Source: Tigriopus japonicus
Lineage: Eukaryota > Arthropoda > Copepoda > Harpacticoida > Harpacticidae
Assembly: GCA_010645155.1 (NCBI GenBank)
Contig: JAAGOF010000203.1
Coordinates: 182,300 to 246,299, forward strand
Length of the DNA: 64,000 bases
Direction of reading: 5' to 3'
The notes beneath the pieces were generated by a model, which saw only the letters and a list, made by a program, of their open reading frames with translations, was not told the DNA's origin and did not search any database. Within the stretch, counting starts at the first letter, position 1. Each line of letters opens with the position of its first letter. Shown here in pieces: positions 43,867 through 54,028 of the stretch. Position numbers and translations under genes: made by a program.

Positions 43867-44792
43867 CAGAGGGGGGCAGCAAAAATGTCCGGTTAGGTAC
43901 TTTAAGAAGGAAAACGTTCAAAACTTTTAATGCATTTACTAAAATTTCACAAAGCTTTCAACAATTATACATCACAATATTATCCATCTGTTTACTCAAT
44001 ATGTCCTCCATTTTGTTCAATGACAGCCTCAACTCGAGACCGGAAAGAGGAACATGCCTTCCTGATGGTGTTCTCGGTGAAATCGACCCACACCTTGGAA
44101 ATTTTGGCCCTCTAGGTCTCCAAATTTGGATGAGGTGTAGCATTTACCTCCTTCTCCATTACGTCCCACTAAAAATAGTCCAAAGGGTTGAGGTCAGGGG
44201 AGGATGGGGGCCAGAACTCCTTGGACCAATAGCTGGCCATGTTGTCCTGACAGAACTTTTGGACCTTCTTTGACGTATGGGATGGAGCACCGTCCTTGGT
44301 CCACACATAGTTGCCCCTGGGGTATGTGGCCTTAATCCATGGCAAAACAGTGTCGCAGGACATTGTAGTAAACACACAAAGTTGAGGTCCCTGGCATGCC
44401 TCTTCATGCTGGTGGTTGGGTCAGCGGAGATCTTGGACTTCAAGCTGTTGATGAAATCCTCATGTCTCTTTTTGTTATGTCGTCCACTTCCTGGAGCCCT
44501 GTGAATTCCTTTTCCAGCATTTTGGGCATGTTGTAGTCACAGGGCACTACGAACATTGACTCCAACAATCTCAGCAATCTCCTTTAGCCTTATTCTGGCG
44601 CGGAGAAGATCAAGGACTCTTTGCCTTTTTGTCTCTTGTTCACTGATTTTTGATCTGATGTTGCTTCAACAGTACTAAAAAAAGGCTTTGTTGCCTACTG
44701 CTCATTTTTGTATTGCAGAGTAGTTTGATTGGTTGGCTAATTTTGGTTGGAAATTCAAAAAACGAGACAGGACATTTTTGCTGCCCCCTCTG
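43867..44792 (-). mobile_element. Mariner/maT-like element with internal deletion (926 bp)
   Basis: TIRs CAGAGGGGGGCAGCAAAAAT and the inverse (23 bp, one or two differences), flanked by TA at 43865-43866 and 44793-44794. Confidence 0.9.
44000..44660 (-). pseudogene. DD37D-type transposase, first catalytic region deleted
   Basis: The minus strand reads an N-terminal helix-turn-helix piece (RARIRLKEIAEIVGVNVRSA), then SADPTTSMKRHARDL, then jumps to the region before the second Asp (LPWIKATYPRGNYVW, KDGAPSHTS) and the third (WPPSSPDLNPLDYF). The block with the first Asp (W.DEK) is missing, and several stops and shifts are present. Cannot be active. Confidence 0.8.
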
Positions 44793-45275
44793 TACGTATG
44801 TCATCATCAGGGTCCAGGTCGTTATCTCTTGGTCTTGTTAAATTTTGAGTCATTTCTCTTCTTAAATCATGAAGTTATTCAATCTGTTCTGGAACCATTA
44901 GCTTTCTTCTTCTCGCCAAAAATGAAACGTCTTCCATTTCAAGGCGAGTTATTATGACTCTAATTAATCTTGTATTCAATTGATCCAACTTTAATCACGC
45001 TCACAGGCACCCTCCATATGTAAAGCAACTGATTTGGGTGTCATTTTGAAATACAAGATCAAGACAGCTCTTGTACAATACTTTTTCGGAAACAATCGGG
45101 AATTATGGACATTGGAAATATTGCCGGAATCTAGCTATGGGGATCAAGTTCCTTTGGCACCTTTGATCACTCGTATGGAAAAGTGTAAAAGCTAAAAGTA
45201 ACTGATTGAAAGATGTACAACAAAAGCTATTTTCAGGTTTTGTTCTTTCTTTGATTATTGAAAAGGTATTGAAAG

Positions 45276-46840
45276 GTGCGAAGGTATAGAAGATTTTGTC
45301 TTGTTTCTGAGGCGGCAAAGATTTATGTGTCACAGTGTAGATTCAAGGTACCCATCAGACTTGATGATGAATCCTACTGCTTCATGACAGGATCAGGGAA
45401 GGAGTTGTGCAAGAAGTCGAAGCTCATAGTCATCGATGAAGTCACAATGGGGCACCGCAATCTATTTGAATGCTTGGATCAAAGCCTATAAGACGTCATG
45501 AAAGTTGTGGACAAGGAACAGGAGCACAAGCTTTTTGGAGGAATAACAGTAGCATGTGCTGGCAACTGGAGACAAATACTACCAGTGGTACCTCAAGGCC
45601 ACCAACATAGGCATAGGAGGTGTGGTTTATTTGGGGGGGCAACACCAAATTTGCCCGAATTTCTCTCTATAATAATCACAATTTATTTGTGATTAATTAT
45701 TGTCTGGTTCTTCAGTATTTTTACTATTAATCTTGTTATTTAATATCATTTTTCCCCTCCCCGAATGCCCGAATATCTCAACTCATTTGCCCGAATTTTA
45801 GCAGTCCCCGGAGGCCAGGGGGGGCACTTGCCCCCCCTGCCCCCCTGCCTCCTACGCCTATGGCCACCAAGCTCAAATAGTTGAAGCATGCCTTCTAAAG
45901 TCACACATTTGGCGTGATGTTAACATCTTAACTCAAACAATCAATATGAGGGCAGCCCTGGCGGGAGGAGGGGAGCAAGAATTCGCCCTCATGCTTGATG
46001 CCTTTGGCAAGGTCGATTACCCTCATTTACCTGGAAGGGACTCATCAGAACACATCATCTGTCTTCCTGAAACCATGTTCTTTGCCCCAGAACTCCCACA
46101 ATTGAAGAAGAACGAAACCAAGCAGATGGCGCAAGTCCAGGCTTTAGTCAATCACGTGTTTTTCTCAGGCCACTTGGCTCATCAAGTTGACCAACAATTG
46201 GTGGCCACACCTGTGGCTGAGGAAGACACATTAGGTTGTGCAATCTCCAATCGTGCCATCTTTTGCCCTGAGGAGAAGACAGTACCTACTGGAACAATGA
46301 TAATTTGCGTGAAGAAGATCATTGGGAGGATTATGGTGTGGAGCTACTCAACAAGTTGGATGGTGGAAGCCCAAGCTTCCCAGATCACAGATTGACCCTT
46401 AAGAAGGGATGATTTGCTATGCTTCTCCACAATTTAGATCCTTTTAAGGGTCACTGTAATGGAACAAGATACGTGGTCCGCAATCTCAACCACCACACCA
46501 TTGAAGGAGAAGTTGCCACAGGTGCATACAAGGGCAAGACCCTTTTGATTCCTTGGTTAAAGTTCATTCCTAAAGAGGATTATCACTTCCAATTCGAAAG
46601 GGTGCAATTTCCTGTGCGTCTGGCCTTTGGCATTACAGCCAATAAGAGTCAAGGCTAGACATATGAACAAGTCTGAATCTGCCTCCACAACCAACATTTC
46701 GTCTGTCATGGCCAACTAAATGTGGCATTGAGCCGTGTGGGGAATGGAGATAAGGTTTGCATTAGCTTAGGCGAGAATGGGAGAAGAGATGATGGGCGAA
46801 CCAACAATGTTGTCTATCGACAAGTTCTTTGAGAAGCTGG
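45276..46840 (+). pseudogene. PIF1/Helitron-type helicase, C-terminal part, broken
   Basis: Pieces in order: RFKVPIRLDDESYC, KLIVIDEVTMGHRNLFECLD (Walker B), FGGITVACAGNWRQILPVVP (motif III), [MITE m insert], NILTQTINMRAA, then NLDPFKGHCNGTRYVVRNL, FERVQFPVRLAFGITANKSQ and a LNVALSRVGNGDKVCI ending. This order is that of the helicase domain of Helitron RepHel proteins or PIF1. Stops (after 45491, 46395, 46658) and the MITE disrupt it. No Rep domain is visible, so Helitron origin is inferred from the style of the motifs. Confidence 0.75.
45606..45862. mobile_element. MITE m (257 bp), GC-rich ends, 8-bp duplication
   Basis: Ends CATAGGCATAGGAGG and CCTCCTACGCCTATG; perfect GCCACCAA on both sides (45598-45605, 45863-45870). 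Runs of G and C near both ends. The helicase reading resumes directly after it. Confidence 0.9.
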
Positions 46841-46931
46841 CACCTCCAATAATGTACCTTGGTGAGGATATCGTACAGACCTGTTCCTTCCAAATATTAC
46901 AAAAAAAAGCTTCTCTGAAACTAATTACTTC

Positions 46932-47126
46932 CACAAATTTGAGTTTAATTTGCAACCCTAATCCAAAGTTACAATAGTCAGGGGCGCGTTTCAGTGCTTC
47001 TTAATGAAAAACCTGTTTATGAAGATAGGTAGGCAAAAGGGAATACCATTCACTGAAGGTAAATTGGCGACCCCAGTGTACGATGTCATGAAAAAAGCTT
47101 GCCCAAGCGCCCAAGTAATATCACTA
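46932..47126 (+). repeat. MITE family c, 5'-truncated copy
   Basis: From CACAAATTTGAGTTTAATT to the right end AAGTAATATCACTA. Confidence 0.75.
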
Positions 47127-47134
47127 GGCACAAA

Positions 47135-47260
47135 TTCTCCAGTAGGTGACCAAGTATTTCTGCAAGTTTCTATCCCTATGCCCTGCAAGTTGCAGCCTCC
47201 CAAGAAAAATATTGGCCAAGCCTACAGGTCTTCTAGCCAAGCCCAGATTTCACATCACTA
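47135..47260 (-). repeat. MITE family c, second partial copy in opposite orientation
   Basis: Ends AGCCCAGATTTCACATCACTA at 47260; with 46932-47126 it makes a back-to-back composite. Confidence 0.6.
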
Positions 47261-47309
47261 GTCCCTAGACGGCGCAAGTTTGAATCCCGTTGAATCAAAA
47301 ATCCGCAAA

Positions 47310-47527
47310 GAAGGAGACGTGGTGCAGTGGATAGGGCAGTTTCCTGTTGTGAGAGAGGGACCAGGTTCGATCCACCTCCTCAACCTTTCTCCGGGAAACT
47401 TTTGGACGCACGCCCACAAAAAAAGAATCAAAGTGATACCAGACATGAGAATGTTTGTAGGAAAAATTGAATGATGCGAAGAGCGAGCCGGGCGAGGCTC
47501 AATCAACCCTCCGACCCTAACACCTAA
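47310..47527 (+). mobile_element. tRNA-derived SINE, copy 2
   Basis: A box TGGTGCAGTGG (47320-47330), B box GGTTCGATCC (47364-47373), body, and the tail CTCAATCAACCCTCCGACCC + TAACACC shared with the copy at 11576-11823. The poly-A is poor. Located between a MITE c remnant and hAT k interior. Confidence 0.8.
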
Positions 47528-47728
47528 ATATTTTATAATAAGATTTTATATTTTCGTCAGTTTCGTCAAAAACTCAATTGTGTTATGAAGATGTGGACCC
47601 TTATGAACAAGAAAATATAAAGAGAGAATGATAAAATCAACGAAAACACAAAGATAAAAAAAAAGAAAAACCCAGGAATACCGAATGCATGTCAGAAAAA
47701 TTCTTACACTCACTAAACAGGTCATAAC

Positions 47729-48367
47729 TAGGGACGGGCAAAAAGTATAAAAATATTTTTGATAACATAAACACATTCATTTGCCTTTTTTGCACATTCC
47801 GCCTTTATTTGCACGATTTTTTTACGAATTCGGCCTAAAATGAACAAATTGTTGAGAGTTTGCTATTTCTTCTTTGAAATTGTTTACTTTTGGAAGATTT
47901 TTTTCAAATTTGAAAACTAAATCTGATTTTATGGCTCCCAGCGTAGACTAGCATTGTATTGATTATTAGGATTTCTCCCGACAACTTCAAGCCGACCCCC
48001 AACAGGATTCGAGCCTATACCGTCTGGGGAACACGTATACTCGGCACTTTTAAGAACGCGCTAGTACGCGTGGCCACTCTGGCTTTAGATCTCTCCCAAC
48101 AGCTTCAATTCTATTATTACTACTTCAATATCTAAATTTTCCTCTTCAAGATTGAAAAATAACAAGCCGATGTCAAGAAAGTATCTGAAGCTTTTTGTTT
48201 CAGAAATTTCAGATTTTTTGCGAATTTTTAAAATTTTATTTGCACTTTTTTTGTTTTTATTTGCGCTTTTGACCTTTTTCTCCATTTTATTTTACGATTT
48301 TGGGCTGATTTTTTTGCAACTTTTGGTAACCAAAAGCTTCTTTTGATTTGCACTTTTGGCGTCCCTA
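47729..48367. mobile_element. hAT-type element a2 (639 bp)
   Basis: Ends TAGGGACGGGCAAAAAGT and CTTTTGGCGTCCCTA; flanks GTCATAAC and GTCATGAC agree at 7 of 8. Same family as a1 (shared TTTTTGATAACATAAAC subterminal). Inserted in the 5' leader of the mariner. It carries a tRNA-like sequence. Confidence 0.88.
47985..48085 (-). other. tRNA-Leu/Ser-like remnant inside hAT a2
   Basis: On the minus strand, GCCAGAGTGGCCACGCGTAC resembles a class II A box, and GGCTCGAATCC is a B box with a five-pair T stem. The acceptor stem does not close, so it is a tRNA relic or SINE head and not a functional tRNA. Imperfect 20-bp direct repeats (CTCCC(G/A)ACA(A/G)CTTC type) flank it at 47970-47990 and 48088-48107. 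Confidence 0.4.
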
Positions 48368-48472
48368 GTCATGACTCAAGGCTGCGTGAAGAAATTTTCA
48401 AAATCGGACGTCCATGAAAAGTACAGCATTTGTTGCGTTTTTTATTTAAACAACTTCTTCGTCAGTAGTAAC

Positions 48473-49480
48473 ATGAGCAATGAAAGGGACAACAGAAGCA
48501 AGATAGCGAGGATGCTGTGTGCTGGCAGCACCCCGACGGCGATCTCCAGGGCGCTGAACATGTCCTGCCCCACCGTCTACGACGTCAAGAAGGCCCTCTC
48601 GGCTGGGGGGGACCTTCATCGGATAACTGGCTCGGGAAGGAAGCCGATAGTGGACAGCAATGACATCAAAACAGCCGTCATGGCCGAGCCGACCAAGTCC
48701 ATGGCGGCCCACGCCGTGGACATGGGCATGTCGATGAACACCATCAACAGGATGGTCAAGAAAGAGATAGGGAAGTCCCTGGTGTTAAGGAAGAGGTCAA
48801 TGCTCACTCCAGACATGATGGCCATCCATCTTCTTTAATGCCAAAGACTTTTGAATAACCTAAAGTCTACACCCGCCAACCGCGTCATCATCTTCAGCGA
48901 TGAGAAGACCTGGACCGTCGACCCCGTGAGGAACAGGCAAAACGACCGGTACATTGCCTTCAAGGACCCGGAGGGCAAAGATGTCATCACGACCACCAAG
49001 CACCCGGCATCTGTGATGAGTTTGGGGTTCGTGGCGTCCTCGGGGATCTCAATGCCCTTCATCTGGTTCCCGGTGGGCTACAGGCTCAACTCAGCTGACT
49101 ACATCGAGCAATTGAGGACCAAGCTGTTGCCCTGGGTCACGGCCAACTTCCCTGATGGCAACGTGGTCCTCCAGCAAGATGGGGCACCGGCACACACCTC
49201 AAAGGCCACCCAGGAGTTCCTCAAGGCCAACATCTCCTTCTGGCCGAAGTTCTTCTGGCCCCCGTACTCGCCGAATGCGAACCCCTTCGACTTTACTTTC
49301 TGGGCGCACATGGAGAGGGAGGCCTGTAGGCTCCGCCACCCCAACGTGGAGGCCCTGAAGGCCTCGGTCAACAAGCGCTGGGACACCATGAGCAGCCAGA
49401 CCATCGTCAACGGGTGCCGCGCCTTCAGAAGAAGAATCACGGCCATCACTGCCAACAACGGTGACTGCATCCAGGACTAG
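48473..49480 (+). pseudogene. Mariner/maT-like transposase (DDxD), single nonsense codon
   Basis: One reading frame from MSNERDNRSK to the stop at 49480, broken only by a TAA at 48836-48838. The N-terminal helix-turn-helix (ARMLCAGSTPTAISRALNMS) is followed by a second HTH-like part. Catalytic Asp residues lie in IIFSDEKTW, LQQDGAPAHTS and NANPFDFTFW, with 36 residues between the last two by my count (DD36D). GC content is visibly higher than the surroundings, which fits a young arrival or a different codon history. Length about 335 codons, normal for the group. Otherwise intact. Confidence 0.85.
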
Positions 49481-49673
49481 GCCTTGGACAAGTCCAAGGA
49501 AGTCACGTAAAAAATTTCATGTTAATAACTGCTGTGGTTGCTGAAATACATCTTGATAAAGTTGAAAATTGAAAGTGTAAGAATTTTTTTGACATGCCCG
49601 GTACTACAGAATGAAAAACCCGAAAACCCCTGTGAAACCCCGGGCGGGGTGTTCTCTGATGCAACCCTTATTG

Positions 49674-49916
49674 CAGGGGTCGGCAACCTATTTTAGGCCA
49701 AGGCCCACCAATTTGACTAAATGTTTTCAAGGGCCCACCAAATATACGTTGGTAGGTTCAGGGGCCCACATATGCACAATCAAAGAGCTTTGGGCCCACA
49801 GTACTACGGATGGCTCGCGGGCCCACTATTTTAGACTTTCCCTGTAGTGCCTGGGCCCACCAACGACCACCTTTGGGCCCCTATGTGGGCCGCGGCCCAA
49901 CGGTTGCCGACCGCTG
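49674..49916. mobile_element. hAT-type MITE e (243 bp), GGGCCCAC-rich
   Basis: Ends CAGGGGTCGGCAACC and GGTTGCCGACCGCTG; perfect 8-bp CCTTATTG (49666-49673, 49917-49924). GGGCCCAC recurs at least five times inside. The TIR form is a widely seen hAT type. Confidence 0.93.
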
Positions 49917-50480
49917 CCTTATTGCATGAATGAAGACTTTCCTTCTTTATTTCAAGAAGCGCAAAAGGAAGAAGAGTCTCCTTTGCTTTGGTTTTGCTCC
50001 AGAATTTCACCTAATTTATTGTAAATTGACGAGATATCGGCATTTAACATAAGAAATTCGGGGGATTAGAAATTTAAACCTAGAAAAACCTATTAACAAA
50101 AACACAAAGGAGTGCTATTTGCAGCTTTTAAAAGATGTTGTTTCTTCTTTCTTGAATCTGAATTTTAAAAGATTCAGTTTCTTTGTCTTTTTCATTCAGA
50201 TTCAAGTTTATTGGCCATTTGGAAACTTTGGACGAAGATGCAGCGTTACTCATCGAGTTATTTCCCCAACTACAGGACTTTATCCCAATCAAACAAAACA
50301 CCGTTGATCATCAAATGGAGCATGGTCGAGGCCCTCAAAATAATGACAATCAAACAACAGACTATTTATCCCAATTAGACGACGACACCGGGAACGAATT
50401 GTTACAGATCTACAAAATTGATTGCAAACTATTTGGATATGATTGCAACGAATTTTGGTCGTGAAGAAATATGACTGTTG

Positions 50481-50486
50481 AATAAA
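50481..50486 (+). promoter_or_regulatory. Poly(A) signal after sulfotransferase exon D
   Basis: AATAAA 17 bases after the stop, as in gene A. Confidence 0.65.
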
Positions 50487-50645
50487 TCTGAATGTGTTTT
50501 ATTGAGGCTACTGCTTGTTGAAATCTGTATTGGGACATCTATTGCATTGGGGAAAATATATTTCATCTGCGAATTTCATACATACCTTCAAACGTTTTTG
50601 TTCATTTTCTGCCAACAAATAACTTTAACATTACAAGATCAAAAC

Positions 50646-50728
50646 ATGGGACCTAAAAAGTGCGTAGTTTTATACAATACGATTAGTAGAGAAAGATTAG
50701 AAGTTAAGACCAAATTTAGCCCAAAGCA
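50646..50728 (+). pseudogene. Short unknown first exon, copy 3
   Basis: MGPKKCVVLYNTISRERLEV..., homologous to 17333-17424, then interrupted at 50728, where CAGTGTGACCAGACTTGG begins (possibly another insertion) and an ATAGTGCCGT palindrome follows (50749-50770). Confidence 0.35.
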
Positions 50729-51094
50729 GTGTGACCAGACTTGGCGCTATAGTGCCGTTGACGGCACTATTTCAGGCTCTCGGCATCAAAGCAGCATCTG
50801 GCATTAACACTATTTGAGCTTTGGGACAAGAATCCGTTTTTATTGTTCTAAGAAATTTTAAGAGTCCAGTAGGCAAAGTTTAAATTGACATTTTGAGATG
50901 AGAGCCCACGCCGTATGGCAAAGAACTTACTCTATGCTGTTAACACGTAACGCCAATAATTATGTTAAAGGCTCTATAGTGAAAAGTATGACGGTTACAA
51001 GATAGTAAACATTTTCAAAAGCTATCAAAAAACAAATGAATCCCTTTTTGAACCAAACACCTTATTTGCTAGAAATCTGAACCTCCGCTAAAGT
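50729..51094. other. Unassigned segment with a perfect palindrome
   Basis: A perfect inverted repeat lies at 50749-50758 / 50761-50770. The start resembles a hAT end (CAGTG) but no partner or target duplication was found. Confidence 0.4.
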
Positions 51095-52005
51095 TCCGCT
51101 ACAAGGAATGGGAGATTCCCTGTAAAGAGAGTTAATGATTAATATAGTTTATATAATTAACGTTTATACGAAATTTGATCTACCCATGAGTTACTGTTGG
51201 CAGATTTATACAACCCTTGAATAGTGTGTTGGTCAAAAAAAGTATTTAAAAATTTGTCCAATCCTGCCTTAAATGGTGTTAGAGGATCAGCTCCTGCATA
51301 TTCACGACGAAGACTAATGGGCAATAAATTGAACAAAGAAAGAGCCCGATAAAGAAGAGAGGAGGACTTCATTGTGCCGAACTAGCCTCGATTCCCTTGG
51401 ATTTGGAGGTGCTCTCAGAACGCACGTAAAACCTCTACGATCGCTAGAACTGATCTCAAAGCCTGGGTTAGGACAGAGCCCATGAATGCTCTTGAAGACA
51501 TGACATACAATATCAGATCCCTTTCATACCTTCTCAGAGTACTGTACAGCCGTAATTTCTGGAGCCACTCCCATTACGAGAACTCTCTCATTCCTGTGAT
51601 GTTCCTAGTAAAACATCTTTGGACCTGCTCGACATTTTGCAAACCTGCCGAACTTATTGGAGCCCAAATGTGGGAGGCATATTCAAGATGCGATTGAACA
51701 ATCGACTTGTACAGAGTTAGCATCGTAATACTATCTCTGGACTTGATGTCCAGAAGCCACATGTTTGAAATGCCTTCTCCACTTTCAACTGGATATGCTC
51801 ATCAAACTTTCCATCATTTTGGATGACAACTCCTAAATCTCTCATGGACGATACCTGCTCAATATCACAACCTCCATTGTCTTTGAGTGCAACATCAAAA
51901 TTTGACGACCCATGCGTCATTGTGCGGAATTTCATCCCGTTTAAAGCCATGTTACTACTCTTTGCAACCCCAAGAGTAGACTTTCTCCAAGTCATCAACT
52001 AAACA
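51095..52005 (-). pseudogene. LINE-B 3' portion
   Basis: Contains MALNGMKFRTMTHGSSNF, MRDLGVVIQNDGKFDEHIQL, a C-terminal region with several shifts, and the family 3' UTR (51095-51156) shared with 8500-8580. 5' truncated. Confidence 0.82.
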
Positions 52006-53070
52006 TTTTTTTTTATTTTGACAGCATTATGTAATTCTTGCCCGTTGGCTGATAAACCAAAATCAAGGAAGAATGCAGCATTGCCTTTACACCTCAAAAG
52101 TAGCCTGCACGAGTATTTGTTTACATCAGTGGTGCGGAAACTGTGGGGAATTCCCCACTAGTGGGGCATTTGAGGTTAGCCAAGTGGGGAATGACGGTTT
52201 GGGAAAAATGTACATAAAAAGTACTTTTCCCTTTTTTTGCATTTTTATATATAACGTATTTTGTGGTGGGGAGCGGGGACTTGACCAGTTGAGAAGTGGA
52301 GATTTGAGGAAAAAGGGCTCAGCATCACTGGTTTACAAAATATCGCATTCCTTTGTAGCGGTAGTAAAAAACCCGCAACAACAAAAAAAAAGAATTTTCT
52401 GGCTCAAATTAACACCTGCCCGAGTATACCTTCTTCAAAAAACCGATCTGAATCCCACAATTCCTCTCTTATTGATATTCCAGAAATCTAGTAGTGGACC
52501 TATTTCTCGAATCATGACTTTTATTTTCTGTAAAGCCTTAGAAAAACTATTTATTGGGGTTTTATTTTGATTCGTATCTTTTCAATGGCTTTTCATGTTT
52601 AGATACCCAACTTTTCATTGGCCTTCAAGTCCACAATTCATGATTCTTCCCCTCTAGGTTTGAGACCCAACACATCTAGCTCGTAAAAACTGACATTTAA
52701 GAGTATCTCGTTTATCAACGTTGAAAGAGAACTTGGTTTTGTGACGACGAGAGTGCAATCGTCGTGCACTTAAATCTCATTCTGCATCCACTTTTCTTTT
52801 GTCTCCTGCTAAGAACAAAGAATGCACACATAGACATTTTGGCAATACCAACTAACAGAGAGTTCTGGCTCTTCTTCACATTCCCCGTACCAATCTGTAG
52901 TATTCCCGCCTTGCTCACAATATTCACTCATGCTTGCTCCTAGTCATATATATTACCATGTATATAAACCCCTATCACAATGAATAAAGTATCTAGTCAG
53001 CAACCACACTCGACCATACAACACAATCTTTCACGCCAACAAAAACAAAATTTGCAAGAAGCTTGATGAG
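52006..53070. other. Unassigned, with a TTTTTGCCCGTG-family relic
   Basis: 52020-52110 is a diverged member of the repeat at 39601/39976. The open frame 52073-52570 has no recognisable motif and is probably chance. Confidence 0.4.
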
Positions 53071-54020
53071 AAGGGACAGGAAGTTTAGACGAATAAAATT
53101 GACCGATTAAACGAAAAAAGATGAATAAAATTGACCGATTAAACGAAAAAAGATGAATAAAATTGACCGATTAAACGAAAAAAGATGAATAAAATTGACC
53201 GATCAAACGAAAAAAGACGAATAAAATTGACCGATTAAACGAAAAAAGACGAATAAAATTGACCGATTAAACGAAAAAAGACGAATAAAATTGACCGATT
53301 AAACAAAAAAAGACGAAGAAAAGTTCCCATAAAACGAAAAAAACGAAAAAAGTTGCTTATAATACGTAAAAATCGAACCAATTTCCCAAAAAAGGCAAAT
53401 GAGACTGTTTTATAAGAAAGAAGACAAAGTAAGTGCCCGTACAGACGAAAAGACTTTTAACTGCTCCTACAATAAAGACGATACCGGGAAAAAACTGTCT
53501 GCTTGTGCAAAAAACAGCGAGATATTGAAAATTTAAGAAAGGAAGTAATTAATGGGCAAGAGATTTTCGGTGGTACTTATGCCAAATGAAAATCAAGAGT
53601 TCAAAAATGCTTGTTTTTAAGGAGCGTTTTCTGTAGAGCTGAAGTCAGATATGCAGATACATTAATTGTTCTCATGGCCAGGTTGATTTGTAAGTCTGGA
53701 TTGTATTTTGTTGGTGCAAAACCGCTACTAATAATCAAATTGTTACTTTGCCATAAGGTTTGGCGTTGAACTTTCTTCGAAGTTATTTGCTCGGAAAATT
53801 GAAAACAATGCTTAACGAGCTTGACATCCAAGATAATCCAAGTTTTTGGCCAATTAAACGAGAAAAGACAAATAAAATTGCCTGATAAGATGTAAAAAGA
53901 CGAATAAAATCCAAATTAAACGAAAAGAAAATTCGCGACCAATAAAGGTAAAAATGAAAAAAAGACGAAAAAACATGAATAAAGACGAATAAGTTTATTC
54001 GTCTAAAGTTCCTGTCCCTA
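53071..54020. mobile_element. hAT-type element b (950 bp) with internal minisatellite
   Basis: Left end AAGGGACAGGAAGTTTAGAC, right end inverse with TCCCTA; TIR extends through ACGAATAA. Perfect 8-bp TTGATGAG (53063-53070, 54021-54028). No transposase. Confidence 0.92.
53089..53332 (+). repeat. 32-bp minisatellite, about 7.5 units
   Basis: The unit GACGAATAAAATTGACCG + ATTAAACGAAAAAA begins in the TIR-adjacent sequence of element b and repeats almost perfectly. Related single motifs occur further inside (53860-54000). Not a CRISPR array: there are no unique spacers. Confidence 0.92.
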
Positions 54021-54028
54021 TTGATGAG

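Larger units (their letters stand above)
47681..49601 (+). mobile_element. Mariner/maT-like element carrying hAT a2
   Basis: Inverted ends GCATGTCAGAAAAATTCTTA and TAAGAATTTTTTTGACATGC, bounded by TA at 47679-47680 and 49602-49603. The gene A intron has the corresponding CCCAGGAATGAAAAACCC without insertion. It contains transposase 48473-49480. Confidence 0.82.
39428..49669. mobile_element. hAT element k in gene C-D, enlarged by nested insertions
   Basis: Left end CAGGGTTGCTTCAATTCCGC at 39428 and right end GATGCAACCCT near 49668. Flanks ATTGCAAG (39420-39427) and ATTGCATG (49921-49928 after removing MITE e) agree at 7 of 8. 47540-47680 and 49604-49669 match the interior of the copy in gene A. 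Everything between is later insertion. Confidence 0.65.
37947..50464 (+). pseudogene. Sulfotransferase C-D, chimeric and broken
   Basis: Exon-1 part 37947-38736, interrupted by hAT d (38102-38399), keeps YCHVPKVASTFW and FVRHPLKRLVSAY and the donor AG|GTGAGA at 38737. Exon 2 at 50200-50464 keeps the acceptor TTCATTCAG|A, FIGHLETLDED and the stop. Before hAT d the sequence follows gene B almost exactly; after it, gene A. The intron starts and ends like that of gene A, including both ends of hAT element k, but is swollen by insertions. The anchor is missing from exon 1. If the MITE is removed the reading frame stays open, so decay is mainly by insertion. That C and D belong to one gene is inferred from order, strand and shared intron ends. 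Confidence 0.75.

Noticed and set aside
47985..48085. Functional tRNA-Leu gene
   Set aside because: The acceptor stem does not pair and the A box is poor; only a tRNA-like relic is supported.
48473..49480. Bacterial contamination suggested by high GC
   Set aside because: It encodes a eukaryotic-type mariner transposase bounded by TIRs and TA, in continuous eukaryotic sequence.
52073..52570. 165-codon open frame as a gene
   Set aside because: No motif, no splice or promoter context, and part overlaps a dispersed repeat.
53089..53332. CRISPR-like regular array
   Set aside because: The units are contiguous without spacers, in a eukaryotic hAT element; it is a minisatellite.
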